Assembly: GCA_900637135.1 (NCBI GenBank)
Contig: LR134353.1
Coordinates: forward strand, 1,426,001 to 1,490,000
Direction of reading: 5' to 3'
Length of the DNA: 64,000 nt
Source of the DNA: Mycolicibacterium flavescens
GTDB lineage: Bacteria; Actinomycetota; Actinomycetes; Mycobacteriales; Mycobacteriaceae
Each line of letters begins with the position of its first letter. Positions within the stretch are counted from its first letter, which is position 1. The position numbers and the translations under genes are program-made. Below, in pieces: positions 40,696 to 51,833 of the stretch. Below the pieces are notes generated by a model that worked only from the letters and a program-made list of their open reading frames with translations, ran no database searches and was not told the DNA's origin.

Positions 40696-42003
40696 CTACG
40701 CGCCGGGAGGGATCAGCCGCGTCGGCACGGCGGGTTCGCCGCGGGACAGTTTCAACCCGTCCCACGGCAGGCTCGTCAGGCCGTCTCTGACCCGGGCGCG
40801 GGCCGCGGCGAGGCCCAGATCGGCGACCGGTTCGCCATGCCGTATCAGTGGAACGGTCAGAACTCGCGCGGTGAGGCCGTCGGGGTCAGCCGGCGGGCGC
40901 TCGTAGGGGAAGACGACCTCTTCGACGATCGTGCCGGTCGCCTTGGCCATCCGCATCGCCTGTTTACGTCCGCCGTGAGACTGCTTGTGGCTGCTGCGCT
41001 TCTCCACCGGAAGGCCGTCCACCTCGGTCAGCTTGTAGACCATTCCGGCCGTCGGGGCGCCGGAACCGGTGACCAGCGACGTGCCGACGCCGTAGGTGTC
41101 GACCGGTTCGGCGCGCAACGCCGCGATCGCGAATTCGTCGAGATCGCCGGAGACGACGATCTTCGTCTCGGTGGCGCCGAGGTCGTCGAGCTGAGCGCGC
41201 ACCTGGCGCGCGAGCACGCCGAGGTCTCCGGAATCGATGCGCACCGCACCGAGTTCCGGACCGGCGACCTCGACGGCCGTCGCCACCCCCGCGGTGATGT
41301 CGTAGGTGTCCACCAGCAGCGTCGTGTCCACACCGAGCGCCTCGACCTGCGCTTGGAACGCCGCACGCTCGTCGGGGCCGTCACCGGTGGTGTACAGCAG
41401 TGTGAACGCGTGCGCGCTGGTGCCGAGCGCCGGGACCCCGTAGTCGCGCTGGGCCTGCAGATTGGACGATCCGGAGAAGCCGGCCAGGTACGCCCCACGA
41501 GCGGCGGCGACGGCGGCGTGCTCGTGGGTGCGCCGCGAGCCCATCTCGATCAGGTGGCGGCCCTCGGCGGCGCTGACCATGCGGGCGGCGGCGGATGCGA
41601 TCGCGGTGTCGTGGTTGAAGATCGACAACGCCAATGTCTCCAGGACGACACATTCGCCGAACGTGCCGTGCACCGAGACCACCGGTGAACCCGGGAAGTA
41701 GAGCTCGCCTTCGGCGTATCCGTCGACATCGCCTCCGAATCGGTACTCGGCCAGGTACGCGAGCGTCTCGGCGTCGAGAAAGTCCGCGAGCGAAGCCAGC
41801 GCCGCATCGTCGAATTCGAACTGCGCCAAAGCATCCACGAACCGTGCGGTGCCTGCCACCACGCCGTAGCGGCGGCCTTCGGGCAGTCGGCGCGCGAAGA
41901 TCTCGAAGGTGGTGCGTCGGTGCGCGGTGCCGTCGCGCAACGCGGCCGCGAGCATCGTCAGCTCGTACTTGTCGGTGAGCAGGGCCGGGGATGCGGCGGT
42001 CAC
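40696..42003 (-). CDS. pncB: nicotinate phosphoribosyltransferase
   Basis: Joins nicotinic acid and PRPP to nicotinate mononucleotide in NAD salvage. The 435-aa enzyme shows [17 protein letters not shown] at the start, [42 protein letters not shown] and the phosphate-binding GVGTSLVTG. It corresponds to Rv1330c (pncB1). GTG 42003 gives the family start; the ribosome-binding site is weak. dinG follows in the same frame only a few bases after the pncB stop, and the AGGAGG used by dinG overlaps that stop codon. It is divergent from clpS. Confidence 0.95.
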   Translation of the reverse strand: MTAASPALLTDKYELTMLAAALRDGTAHRRTTFEIFARRLPEGRRYGVVAGTARFVDALAQFEFDDAALASLADFLDAETLAYLAEYRFGGDVDGYAEGELYFPGSPVVSVHGTFGECVVLETLALSIFNHDTAIASAAARMVSAAEGRHLIEMGSRRTHEHAAVAAARGAYLAGFSGSSNLQAQRDYGVPALGTSAHAFTLLYTTGDGPDERAAFQAQVEALGVDTTLLVDTYDITAGVATAVEVAGPELGAVRIDSGDLGVLARQVRAQLDDLGATETKIVVSGDLDEFAIAALRAEPVDTYGVGTSLVTGSGAPTAGMVYKLTEVDGLPVEKRSSHKQSHGGRKQAMRMAKATGTIVEEVVFPYERPPADPDGLTARVLTVPLIRHGEPVADLGLAAARARVRDGLTSLPWDGLKLSRGEPAVPTRLIPPGA

Positions 42004-42044
42004 ACCGTCACCGTAGTAGCTCGAAGTGCCGGATATGCGTTGGC

Positions 42045-42057
42045 TATCCTGAACGAC
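42045..42057 (+). promoter_or_regulatory. clpS promoter, apparently leaderless
   Basis: TATCCT at 42045-42050 has the spacing of a -10 box that would start transcription at or next to the ATG at 42058. No ribosome-binding site precedes that ATG. A leaderless mRNA, common in mycobacteria, is the likely form. Confidence 0.5.
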
Positions 42058-42372
42058 ATGGTTACGCCGGCGAAGGCTCGACCGGGGACTCGCGAAGAGC
42101 GGAACGTCAAGTCCGTCGCGACTGAAGACGCCGCCGTCGACACGCCCTGGGTGACCATCGTGTGGGACGACCCGGTGAACCTGATGACCTACGTGACCTA
42201 CGTCTTGCAGAAGCTGTTCGGCTACCCCGAGGCGCACGCGACCAAGTTGATGCTGCAGGTGCACAACGAAGGCAAGGCCGTGGTCTCGGCGGGCAGTCGC
42301 GAGGCGATGGAGATCGACGTGACCAAGCTCCACGCCGCCGGGCTGTGGGCCACCATGCAGCAGGACCGCTGA
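42058..42372 (+). CDS. clpS: ATP-dependent Clp protease adaptor ClpS
   Basis: A 104-aa adaptor that brings N-degron proteins to ClpC1P. The core [20 protein letters not shown] contains the Asp and Met residues that line the N-degron pocket, followed by [20 protein letters not shown] and a closing [20 protein letters not shown] 42058 is selected because it sits right after a -10-like box and matches Rv1331 in length. It begins a run of co-directional genes up to 44.0 kb (clpS - DUF2017 - S58 peptidase). Confidence 0.96.
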   Translation: MVTPAKARPGTREERNVKSVATEDAAVDTPWVTIVWDDPVNLMTYVTYVLQKLFGYPEAHATKLMLQVHNEGKAVVSAGSREAMEIDVTKLHAAGLWATMQQDR

Positions 42373-42379
42373 CAGACAC

Positions 42380-42964
42380 GTGCGTAAGTGGAAGCGGGTG
42401 GACACTGCCGATGGAGCGCGTTTCCGGTCGGCCATCGCACCGCACGAGGCCGCCCTGTTGCGAAGCCTTGCCACCTCGGTGGTGGGAATGCTGGAGGAGC
42501 GCGAATCATCAGCGCCCGCAGACGAACTCGAAGCGATCACCGGCATGCGTACCGGCAATTCGACGCCACCCGAAGACGACACGATGAAACGGTTGCTGCC
42601 GGATTTCTACCGGCCGCAGACCGAGCACCCCGCCGGCTCCAGTGCCGCCGAGAGCCTCAACAGTGCACTGCGCGGCTTGCATGAGCCCGACATCATCGAT
42701 GCCAAACGCGAAGCGGCGCAGACACTTTTGGACACCATGCCGGCGCAGGGCGGCAAGTTCGAGCTGAGCGAGGACGACGCGCACGCGTGGGCCGCCGCGG
42801 TAAACGACATGCGCTTGGCGCTGGGCACCATGCTCGCGATCTCACCGGAGGGGCCCGACGAACTGCCGCCCGACCATCCGATGGCCGGGCACCTCGACGT
42901 CTACCAGTGGCTGACCGTGCTGCAGGAGTATCTGGTGCTGGGACTGATGGGGAAGTCGAGATGA
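42380..42964 (+). CDS. DUF2017 protein
   Basis: A 194-aa soluble, mostly helical protein equal in size and position to Rv1332. It opens RKWKRVDTADGARFRSAIA and contains RLLPDFYRP, DTMPAQGGKFELSEDDAHAW and LTVLQEYLVLGLM. No catalytic motif is visible. DUF2017 genes commonly follow clpS in actinobacteria, so a role in Clp proteolysis or adaptor control is possible but unproved. GTG 42380 starts 7 bp after clpS. Its stop overlaps the next start (ATGA). Confidence 0.9.
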   Translation: MRKWKRVDTADGARFRSAIAPHEAALLRSLATSVVGMLEERESSAPADELEAITGMRTGNSTPPEDDTMKRLLPDFYRPQTEHPAGSSAAESLNSALRGLHEPDIIDAKREAAQTLLDTMPAQGGKFELSEDDAHAWAAAVNDMRLALGTMLAISPEGPDELPPDHPMAGHLDVYQWLTVLQEYLVLGLMGKSR

Positions 42965-43980
42965 ACTCGATCACCGACGTGGCCGGTATCCGGGTGGGTC
43001 AACACCATCGCCTCGATCCGGACGTGATGTTGGGTTCGGGTTGGGCCAGCGGCACAACCGTCGTGCTGACGCCGCCAGGCACCGTGGGAGGCGTCGACGG
43101 CAGGGGAGGGGCGCCCGGCACCCGAGAGACCGACCTGCTCGACCCGATCAATTCCGTTCAGCACGTCGACGCCGTGGTACTGAGCGGCGGCAGCGCCTAC
43201 GGGCTGGCGGCCGCCGACGGGGTGATGCAATACCTCGAGGAGCAGGGTCGCGGCGTCGCACTGGACGGCGGCGTGGTCCCGATCGTGCCCGCCGCGGTCG
43301 TGTTCGACCTCCCGGTCGGCGGTTGGCAGTGCAGGCCGACCGCGGAGTTCGGCTACCAAGCGGCCGCAAGCGCGGGGACCGAGGTGGCGACCGGCACCGT
43401 GGGCGCGGGCACGGGAGCGCGCGCCGGTGTGCTCAAGGGCGGTGTGGGCACGGCTTCGATGCAACTGGATTGCGGCGTCACTGTCGGCGCGCTGGTGATC
43501 GTCAACTCCGCGGGCGAGGTCTTCGACACGGCGACGGGCCTGCCCTGGCTGGCGTACCAGATCAAGGAGTTCGGGTTGGTCCCGCCGCCCGCCGACCAGA
43601 TCGCCGCCTACGCCGACCGACACCAGGAGTTCAGCCCGCTCAACACGACGATCGCCGTGGTGGCCACCGACGCGGCGATGAGCCCCGCGGCCTGCCGACG
43701 GGTCGCCGTCGCCGCACACGACGGCTTGGCGCGCACCATCCGGCCGTGCCATACGCCGCACGACGGGGACACGGTGTTCGCGCTGGCCACCGGTGCCGTC
43801 GAGGTGCCGCTGGATCCCACGACCCCGGCGTCGATGACCCCTGAGATGCCGCTGATCACGCAGGTGGGCGCCGCCGCGGCGGACTGTCTGGCCCGCGCGG
43901 TGATGATCGGGGTACTGGCCGCCGAGTCGGTGGCCGGAATACCGGCGTACCGGGACATGTTGCCTGGAGCGTTCGAGTAA
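42961..43980 (+). CDS. P1/S58-family aminopeptidase (DmpA-like)
   Basis: A 339-aa N-terminal-nucleophile hydrolase relative, matching Rv1333. The precursor probably cleaves itself before the Thr in SPLNTTIAVVATDAAM (about residue 230), giving alpha and beta chains. GTVGAGTGARAGVLKGGVG and VVLSGGSAYGLAAADGV are family signatures. Relatives include L-aminopeptidase D-esterase DmpA and beta-aminopeptidases; natural substrates here are unknown. ATG 42961 overlaps the DUF2017 stop. Confidence 0.92.
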   Translation: MNSITDVAGIRVGQHHRLDPDVMLGSGWASGTTVVLTPPGTVGGVDGRGGAPGTRETDLLDPINSVQHVDAVVLSGGSAYGLAAADGVMQYLEEQGRGVALDGGVVPIVPAAVVFDLPVGGWQCRPTAEFGYQAAASAGTEVATGTVGAGTGARAGVLKGGVGTASMQLDCGVTVGALVIVNSAGEVFDTATGLPWLAYQIKEFGLVPPPADQIAAYADRHQEFSPLNTTIAVVATDAAMSPAACRRVAVAAHDGLARTIRPCHTPHDGDTVFALATGAVEVPLDPTTPASMTPEMPLITQVGAAAADCLARAVMIGVLAAESVAGIPAYRDMLPGAFE

Positions 43981-44060
43981 TCGCGAAATTGCATTCCAGC
44001 AGCCGTTTACTCGATTTTTCGCTGCTGGAATACAGTTTCGTGCAGAAAGGGGTGGCTGCT

Positions 44061-44474
44061 GTGTTGGTGATCCGAGCGGATCTGGTCGACGCCATGGTCG
44101 CCCATGCCCGCGCCGACCATCCCGACGAGGCCTGCGGCGTGATCGCGGGACCAGAGAACTCGGACCGTCCGGAGCGCTTCATCGCGATGACCAACGCCGA
44201 GCGCTCGCCGACGTTCTACCGGTTCGATTCGATGGAGCAGCTGCGGGTGTGGCGGGAGATGGACGACGCCGACGAGGTCCCTGTCGTGATCTACCACTCG
44301 CACACCGGGACCGAGGCCTATCCCAGCCGCACCGACATCTCACTGGCCCAGGAGCCCGACGCCCACTACGTGCTGGTGTCGACCCGCGACCCCGAGGAGC
44401 ACGAACTGCGGAGCTACCGCATCGTCGACGGCGTCGTCACCGAGGAACCCGTCAAGATCGTCGAGCAGTACTAG
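44061..44474 (+). CDS. mec: CysO-cysteine peptidase (JAMM/MPN+ metalloprotease)
   Basis: Releases cysteine from the CysO-cysteine adduct, the last step of the CysO pathway. The 137-aa JAMM protein has HPDEACGVIAGP early, holding the catalytic Glu, and the zinc motif HSHTGTEAYPSRTD (HxH-x10-D). GTG 44061 is used because AAAGGGG lies upstream at a good distance and the resulting N-terminus matches Rv1334; an earlier ATG at 43989 would add 24 unrelated residues. cysO starts 13 bp later and cysM follows, so the three form an operon. Confidence 0.94.
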   Translation: MLVIRADLVDAMVAHARADHPDEACGVIAGPENSDRPERFIAMTNAERSPTFYRFDSMEQLRVWREMDDADEVPVVIYHSHTGTEAYPSRTDISLAQEPDAHYVLVSTRDPEEHELRSYRIVDGVVTEEPVKIVEQY

Positions 44475-44487
44475 AAAGGCTTCACCG

Positions 44488-46412
<1,925 letters not shown>

Positions 46413-46416
<4 letters not shown>

Positions 46417-47246
46417 ACCCGGCCGTGTCGGCCGAGGCACCCGTCGGCATCTTCGACTCGGGTGTCGGCGGGCTCACGGTCGCTCGCGCGATCATCGACC
46501 AGTTGCCCGCCGAGAACATCGTCTACGTCGGCGACACCGCCAACGGGCCGTATGGGCCGCTGTCCATCCCGCAGGTCCGCGCACACGCCCTGGCGATCGG
46601 CGACGATCTCGTCTCGCGCGGGATCAAGGCACTCGTCATCGCCTGCAACACGGCGTCGTCGGCCTGCCTGCGCGACGCCCGCGAACGCTATGCACCGGTG
46701 CCCGTGATCGAGGTGATCCTGCCCGCGGTGCGCCGCGCGGTCGCGACCACCCGCAACGGTCGCATCGGTGTCATCGGCACCGCGGCGACGATCGCGTCCG
46801 GTGCATACCAGGACGCGTTCGCGGCGGCCCGCGACACCGAGGTGATCGGTGTGGCCTGCCCGCGGTTCGTCGACTTCGTCGAGCGGGGGGTGACCAGTGG
46901 GCGCCAAGTGCTCGGGCTCGCCGAGGGATACCTCGAACCGCTTCAACGCGCCCACATCGACACGCTCGTGCTGGGCTGCACCCACTACCCGATGCTGTCG
47001 GGTCTGATCCAGTTGGCGATGGGTGAGAACGTCACGTTGGTGTCGAGCGCCGAGGAGACCGCCAAGGACTTGCTGAGGGTGCTCACCGAACTCGATTTGC
47101 TGCGGCCGCACGACTCCGCGCCGCCGCAGCGGATCTTCGAGGCGACGGGCGACCCGGATGACTTCACCACCCTTGCCGCACGGTTTCTCGGCCCGACGCT
47201 CGACGGCGTTCGACCTGTTCAACGTCACGTCAGCGCGCAGAGATGA
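46413..47246 (+). CDS. murI: glutamate racemase
   Basis: Makes D-glutamate for peptidoglycan. The 277-aa enzyme has the two catalytic cysteines in [10 protein letters not shown] and [10 protein letters not shown], with [16 protein letters not shown] and [13 protein letters not shown] near the start. It matches Rv1338. GTG 46413 overlaps the rhomboid stop, and there is no separate promoter. The C-terminus runs to VQRHVSAQR, close to the next gene's promoter. Confidence 0.97.
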
Positions 47247-47310
47247 CTTCGGTCGCTCAAACCGGCCATGTTTTCGTCAACTATGGACCGGGCATGGCAA
47301 GCTAGTGACT

Positions 47311-48084
47311 GTGCGAATCACCGTACTCGGTTGCTCCGGCAGTGTTGTCGGGCCTGATTCGCCGGCGTCCGGATATCTCGTCACAGCACCCGACACCCCG
47401 CCGTTGGTGCTCGACTTCGGCGGTGGCGTGCTCGGTGCGCTGCAACGCCACGCCGATCCCAACGACGTTCACGTGCTGCTGTCGCATCTGCATGCCGACC
47501 ACTGCCTCGATCTGCCGGGCCTGTTCGTGTGGCGGCGCTACCACCCGTCGCCGGCGCAGGAACGCGGAATCATGTACGGCCCGGCCAACACCTGGGCCCG
47601 GCTCGGTGCGGCGTCGTCGCCCGAGGGTGGGGAGATCGACGATTTCTCCGATGTCTTCGAGATCCGCCACTGGGTCGACAACGAAACGGTTACCATCGGC
47701 TCGCTGAACGTGACACCGAAATTGGTTTGCCACCCGACCGAGTCCTACGGCATGCGCATCACCAATCAGGACGGTGCCACGCTCGTCTACAGCGGCGACA
47801 CCGGCTACTGCGAGCAACTCATCGACCTCGCCCGCGGCGCCGACGTGTTCCTGTGCGAGGCGTCCTGGACGCACTCGCCGGACCGGCCGCCGAGACTGCA
47901 TCTGTCGGGCACGGAGGCGGGCCGCGCCGCCGCCGAGGCCGGCGTCGGCGAGTTGCTGCTGACCCACATTCCGCCGTGGACGTCGCGCGAGGACGTCATC
48001 AGCGAGGCCAAGGCCGAGTTCGACGGTCCGGTGCACGCGGTCGTCTGCAACGAGACGTTCGACATCGTGCGCGCGACGGCCTGA
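47311..48084 (+). CDS. metallo-beta-lactamase-fold cyclic nucleotide phosphodiesterase (Rv1339-type)
   Basis: A 257-aa MBL-fold hydrolase. The metal motif is SHLHADHCLDL (HxHxDH), with later ligands in LVCHPTESYGM, YSGDTGYCEQL and LTHIPPW. Rv1339 has been reported as an atypical class II cAMP phosphodiesterase whose activity affects cAMP level and drug tolerance; assignment here rests on synteny and motif. The GTG 47311 start (VRITVLGCSGSVVGPDSP) is used because the longer frame overlaps murI. RNase PH follows after 44 bp. Confidence 0.92.
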   Translation: MRITVLGCSGSVVGPDSPASGYLVTAPDTPPLVLDFGGGVLGALQRHADPNDVHVLLSHLHADHCLDLPGLFVWRRYHPSPAQERGIMYGPANTWARLGAASSPEGGEIDDFSDVFEIRHWVDNETVTIGSLNVTPKLVCHPTESYGMRITNQDGATLVYSGDTGYCEQLIDLARGADVFLCEASWTHSPDRPPRLHLSGTEAGRAAAEAGVGELLLTHIPPWTSREDVISEAKAEFDGPVHAVVCNETFDIVRATA

Positions 48085-48128
48085 TGGTCTCAAGCGATGG
48101 GGTCGGAGTCAGCCGATAGGGTTGGCTC

Positions 48129-48911
48129 GTGTCCCGAAGAGAAGACGGCCGGCTTGACGACGAGCTGAGGCCGGTCCGCATCACCCGCGGTTTCACCACC
48201 CATCCCGCCGGTTCTGTGCTGGTGGAATTCGGCGAGACGCGCGTCATGTGCACGGCAAGCGTCACCGAGGGCGTGCCGCGCTGGCGCAAGGGCTCTGGAA
48301 AGGGCTGGCTGACAGCCGAATACGCGATGCTGCCCGCCGCAACCCACGATCGGTCCGATCGCGAGTCGGTCAAGGGCCGTGTCGGTGGCCGCACCCAGGA
48401 GATCAGCAGGCTGGTCGGCCGGTCGCTGCGGGCGTGCATCGACCTCGCCGCGCTGGGCGAGAACACGATCGCAATCGACTGCGACGTGCTGCAGGCCGAT
48501 GGGGGTACGCGAACCGCCGCGATCACTGGGGCCTACGTCGCGCTCGCCGACGCGGTGACCTATCTGTCGGCGGCGGGCAAGCTCTCCGATCCGCGACCGC
48601 TGTCGTGCGCGATCGCCGCGGTCAGCGTCGGCGTTGTCGACGGGCGCATCCGCGTCGACCTGCCGTACACCGAGGACTCGCGCGCCGAGGTCGACATGAA
48701 CGTCGTGGCCACCGACACCGGCACTCTCGTCGAGATCCAGGGCACCGGTGAGGGCGCGACGTTCCCGCGCTCGACGCTGGACAAGATGCTCGATGCGGCG
48801 ATGACGGCGTGTGAGCAGATCTTCGAGATCCAGCGGGAGGCGTTGGAGTTGCCCTATCCCGGGGTGCTGCCCGAACCGAAGGACCCGCCCAAGAAGGCGT
48901 TCGGAAGCTGA
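48129..48911 (+). CDS. rph: ribonuclease PH
   Basis: A phosphorolytic 3'-5' exoribonuclease that trims tRNA 3' ends, 260 aa. [20 protein letters not shown] begins the fold. [21 protein letters not shown] and [17 protein letters not shown] hold active-site Arg residues, and [20 protein letters not shown] holds the metal-site Asp. It matches Rv1340. GTG 48129 is the start; no ribosome-binding site is obvious. Its TGA stop overlaps the probable CTG start of rdgB. Confidence 0.97.
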   Translation: MSRREDGRLDDELRPVRITRGFTTHPAGSVLVEFGETRVMCTASVTEGVPRWRKGSGKGWLTAEYAMLPAATHDRSDRESVKGRVGGRTQEISRLVGRSLRACIDLAALGENTIAIDCDVLQADGGTRTAAITGAYVALADAVTYLSAAGKLSDPRPLSCAIAAVSVGVVDGRIRVDLPYTEDSRAEVDMNVVATDTGTLVEIQGTGEGATFPRSTLDKMLDAAMTACEQIFEIQREALELPYPGVLPEPKDPPKKAFGS

Positions 48912-49516
48912 CCGAGCTGCTGGTGGCCAGCCGCAACCCGAAGAAGCTGGCCGAGTTGCACCGGGTGCTCGCGACGGCGGGGGTGTCGAGGCTGACGCTG
49001 CTCTCACTCGACGACGTGCCCGCCTTCGACGAGGCGCCCGAAACCGGGGCGACATTCGAAGAGAACGCGTTGGCCAAAGCACGCGATGCTCACCGCGCGA
49101 CAGGTCTTGCGGCGGTCGCCGACGATTCCGGGCTGGAAGTCGCGGCGCTGAACGCAATGCCCGGGGTGCTCTCGGCGCGGTGGGCGGGCCGGCATGGGGA
49201 CGACGCCGCGAACACGGCGCTGCTGTTGGCGCAGCTTTCGGAAGTACCCGACGAACGGCGCAGCGCGGCGTTCGTGTCGGCCTGCGCGCTGGTGCACTCG
49301 GCCGGTGAGGTCGTGGTGCGCGGGGAGTGGCCGGGCAGCATCGTGCGCTCACCGCGCGGGGAAGGCGGGTTCGGCTACGACCCGGTTTTCCTGCCCGCCG
49401 GGTCGACGCGGACCGCGGCCGAACTCGACGCTGCCGAGAAGGATGCGGCCTCGCACCGGGGCCGTGCCCTGAGGGCACTGCTGCCTGCGCTGCGGGAGTT
49501 GGCCGCCCGAACCTGA
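48908..49516 (+). CDS. rdgB: dITP/XTP pyrophosphatase (RdgB/HAM1 family)
   Basis: House-cleaning NTPase that hydrolyses dITP, ITP and XTP to monophosphates. [18 protein letters not shown] is the substrate-binding N-terminus, [13 protein letters not shown] and [12 protein letters not shown] hold the metal ligands, and [13 protein letters not shown] and [12 protein letters not shown] are later signatures. The first strand (TELLVASRN) is essential in the family. Starting at GTG 48923 would remove it, and no ATG, GTG or TTG lies further upstream in frame. CTG 48908, overlapping the rph stop as CTGA, restores it; I annotate that start, giving about 202 aa versus 204 for Rv1341. Confidence 0.92.
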   Translation: MTELLVASRNPKKLAELHRVLATAGVSRLTLLSLDDVPAFDEAPETGATFEENALAKARDAHRATGLAAVADDSGLEVAALNAMPGVLSARWAGRHGDDAANTALLLAQLSEVPDERRSAAFVSACALVHSAGEVVVRGEWPGSIVRSPRGEGGFGYDPVFLPAGSTRTAAELDAAEKDAASHRGRALRALLPALRELAART

Positions 49517-49576
49517 TCTTGTGCGCGAGATTCGGCCCTGCGATCACAAGCTCAGGCTGCGCAAGGAAATTTTGTA

Positions 49577-49598
49577 TAGCTCAACTAAGCGGTAGCAT
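49577..49598 (+). promoter_or_regulatory. MFS gene promoter with MarR-like palindrome
   Basis: TAGCTCAACTA (49577-49587) is an imperfect palindrome (TAG-T / A-CTA arms) of the sort bound by MarR-family repressors. It is followed by TAGCAT (49593-49598), which has -10 spacing to a GTG at 49606. No MarR gene is in the window, so the regulator would be encoded elsewhere. Confidence 0.4.
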
Positions 49599-49605
49599 CC
49601 CCGGG

Positions 49606-51066
49606 GTGCGCCGCCCCTCCGCCCAAGCCGACGTCGGTAGGACGCGGCACCCGGCGATCGTCGTGGCGGTGCTCGCGGCCGCGGGCATCAGCGTGTCGCT
49701 GATGCAGACGCTCGTCATCCCGCTCATCCCCGAACTTCCCACACTGCTGGACACCAGCGCGTCCAACGCATCGTGGGTGATCACCGCGACGTTGCTCACC
49801 GCGGCCGTCGCGACCCCGATGTTCGGCAGGCTCGGCGACATGTACGGGCCCAAGCCCATCCTGATCATCTGCGCCGTACTGCTCACGGTGGGATCGTTGA
49901 TCGCGGCGACGACGACATCGCTGGTCCCGGTGATCGTGGGCCGCGGGCTGCAGGGCTTCGGAATGCCGATCATCCCGCTGGGCATCACCGTGATGCGCGC
50001 ATCGGTGCCGGCTCATCGGGTCGGCACCGCGATGGGTTTGATGAGCGCATCGCTGGGTGTCGGTGGGGCGCTTGGGCTTCCACTGTCGGCGATCATCGCC
50101 GATCGCTTCGACTGGCATGCGTTGTTCTGGTTCGGCGCCGCACTCGGGGTGATGTCGGCGGTGTCGTTCGCGGCGCTGGTACCGCGGTTGCCCTCGGTTT
50201 CCGCCGACCGCTTCGATGCGCTGGGCGCGATCGGTCTCGCGGGCGGGCTCGTCACGCTTTTGCTGGGCATCTCCAAGGGCGGTAGCTGGGGCTGGACCAG
50301 TGCGATCACCGTGACGATGTTTACCTCGTCGCTGGTGATCTTCGGGTTGTTCGCGCTGTGGCAGTTCAGGACCGTCGCCCCGATCGTCGATCTGCGCACG
50401 ACGCTGAAACGGCCGGTGCTCACGACGAATCTGGCATCGATCGCGGTTGGCTTCTCGCTGTTCGCGATGTCGTTGATCGCGCCGCAGATCCTCGAGCTGC
50501 CCGCCGGCTCGGGTTACGGCCTCGGCCAGTCGCTGTTGCAGACGGGTCTGTGGATGGCGCCCGGCGGACTGGCGATGATGCTGACGTCCCCGGTGGCGGC
50601 TCGGATCGCCGATGTGCGCGGTCCACGGTTCACCCTGTTCGTCGGGTCGACGGTGGTGGCCGCCGGCTATCTGTCGGGACTGGTCCTGATGAACAGCGCG
50701 TGGCAGTTGTGTGCGTTCAACGTGATGGTCAGCGTCGGCGTCGGTTTCGCGTTCTCGTCGTTACCCGCGTTGATCAACGCGGCCGTCCCGGTCTCGGAAA
50801 CGGCCGCTGCCAACGGGATCAACGCGCTCGCGCGCTCGCTGGGCACATCGATTTCCAGCGCGGTGATCGGTGCGGTGCTCACGGTGATGACGACGACGGT
50901 GGCTGGACACGACGTGCCGTCGTTGGCCGGTTTGCGGGTCGCGCTGTTGATTGCGGCAGGTGCGGCCGTCGTCGCCGCGCTCACCGCGCTGGCCATTCCG
51001 AAGGCCGGTGCGGTGAACGAGTCAGCACCCGATCTGGTGCTGGCTACAGACCGTAGCGGTCCTTGA
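49606..51066 (+). CDS. MFS drug-efflux-type transporter
   Basis: A 486-aa major facilitator protein with about 14 membrane helices (DHA2-like, proton-driven). The loop 2-3 signature is GRLGDMYGPKPILI, motif C-like sequence appears at GLMSASLGVGGALGLPLSAI, and ARIADVRGPRFTL is in the second half. The substrate is unknown; relatives export drugs or lipids. GTG 49606 lies directly after a -10-like box, so the mRNA may be leaderless. It is inserted between the Rv1341- and Rv1342c-type genes, and its 3' end overlaps the convergent DUF3817 gene by 23 bp. Confidence 0.88.
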   Translation: MRRPSAQADVGRTRHPAIVVAVLAAAGISVSLMQTLVIPLIPELPTLLDTSASNASWVITATLLTAAVATPMFGRLGDMYGPKPILIICAVLLTVGSLIAATTTSLVPVIVGRGLQGFGMPIIPLGITVMRASVPAHRVGTAMGLMSASLGVGGALGLPLSAIIADRFDWHALFWFGAALGVMSAVSFAALVPRLPSVSADRFDALGAIGLAGGLVTLLLGISKGGSWGWTSAITVTMFTSSLVIFGLFALWQFRTVAPIVDLRTTLKRPVLTTNLASIAVGFSLFAMSLIAPQILELPAGSGYGLGQSLLQTGLWMAPGGLAMMLTSPVAARIADVRGPRFTLFVGSTVVAAGYLSGLVLMNSAWQLCAFNVMVSVGVGFAFSSLPALINAAVPVSETAAANGINALARSLGTSISSAVIGAVLTVMTTTVAGHDVPSLAGLRVALLIAAGAAVVAALTALAIPKAGAVNESAPDLVLATDRSGP

Positions 51067-51376
51067 TCTCCCTGGTCTGGACCTGCTCGACGATGATGCC
51101 GACGAGCGGGATGGTCCCTGCGAGCAGTACGCCGATCGTCTTTCCGATCGGCCAGCGCACCTTGACCGCGAGGTTGGCGGTGAAGAGCAGGTACACGAAA
51201 TACACCCAGCCGTGGACGACCGCGATCCAGTTCAGACCCTCGACGTGGTAGACGTACTTCATCACCATCTCGTAGCAGAGCGCGATGAGCCAGATGCCCG
51301 TCGTCCAGGCCAGCACCCGGTAGCCCAGAAGTGCCTTGCGGACGTTGTCGGCGGAGGTGATCGGCGGTTCGGTCAT
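51044..51376 (-). CDS. DUF3817 membrane protein (Rv1342c-type)
   Basis: A 110-aa membrane protein with three helices: RVLAWTTGIWLIALCYEMVM, then VVHGWVYFVYLLFTANLAV, then IGVLLAGTIPLVGIIVEQV. The conserved HGW in helix 2 is typical of DUF3817. It is a paralogue of the 127-aa protein at 26989. Its ATG overlaps the stop of the lprD-type gene upstream, so the pair is one transcript. Confidence 0.88.
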   Translation of the reverse strand: MTEPPITSADNVRKALLGYRVLAWTTGIWLIALCYEMVMKYVYHVEGLNWIAVVHGWVYFVYLLFTANLAVKVRWPIGKTIGVLLAGTIPLVGIIVEQVQTREIKDRYGL

Positions 51377-51750
51377 GTGGCCGGGTGTTCCTTGTCCTTC
51401 TCGGCGAGCTCGGCCAGGTAGGCGTTGTACTCGCGCAGTGCGGGGTCGTCGACGTCATCGTCGGATGGGGTTGTGGCTGAGGGCTTTCGCGGAAGCAGGT
51501 CCTCGGGGATCTCGGTGATGTCGCTTCTGGCCGGCTCGGGTGGTGCTTCCTCGTAGCGCACGAACTTGTAGTAGGCGTACACGACGAAGCCGGCGAACAG
51601 CGGCCACTGCATCGCGTAGCCGAGATTCTGGAAGTTGCCCGAGGCCGACTCGAAACGGGTCCACTGCCACCACGCCAGCGCAAGGCAGCCGACGGCGCCG
51701 ACGATCACCAAGGCGATGAGCGCCGGCCTCCTACGTTGCGTAGTGGACAC
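51373..51750 (-). CDS. lprD: LprD-type lipoprotein/membrane protein
   Basis: A 125-aa product matching Rv1343c in place and size. After a basic start (STTQRRRPALIALVIVGAVG) a Cys in VGAVGC could be a lipobox, although membrane anchoring by the helix alone is possible. A second hydrophobic helix is MQWPLFAGFVVYAYYKFV, and the C-terminal tail (DDPALREYNAYLAELAEKD) is soluble. The function is unknown. GTG 51750 is used; longer frames read through the tRNA gene and are rejected. Confidence 0.8.
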   Translation of the reverse strand: MSTTQRRRPALIALVIVGAVGCLALAWWQWTRFESASGNFQNLGYAMQWPLFAGFVVYAYYKFVRYEEAPPEPARSDITEIPEDLLPRKPSATTPSDDDVDDPALREYNAYLAELAEKDKEHPAT

Positions 51751-51833
51751 CTTCCAACGGTACCGCGACGTCCTTCGGCCCGACGAACTCATCGAGGCGG
51801 GCCGACCGGCGGCGGGTAGCATCGACACGCGTC

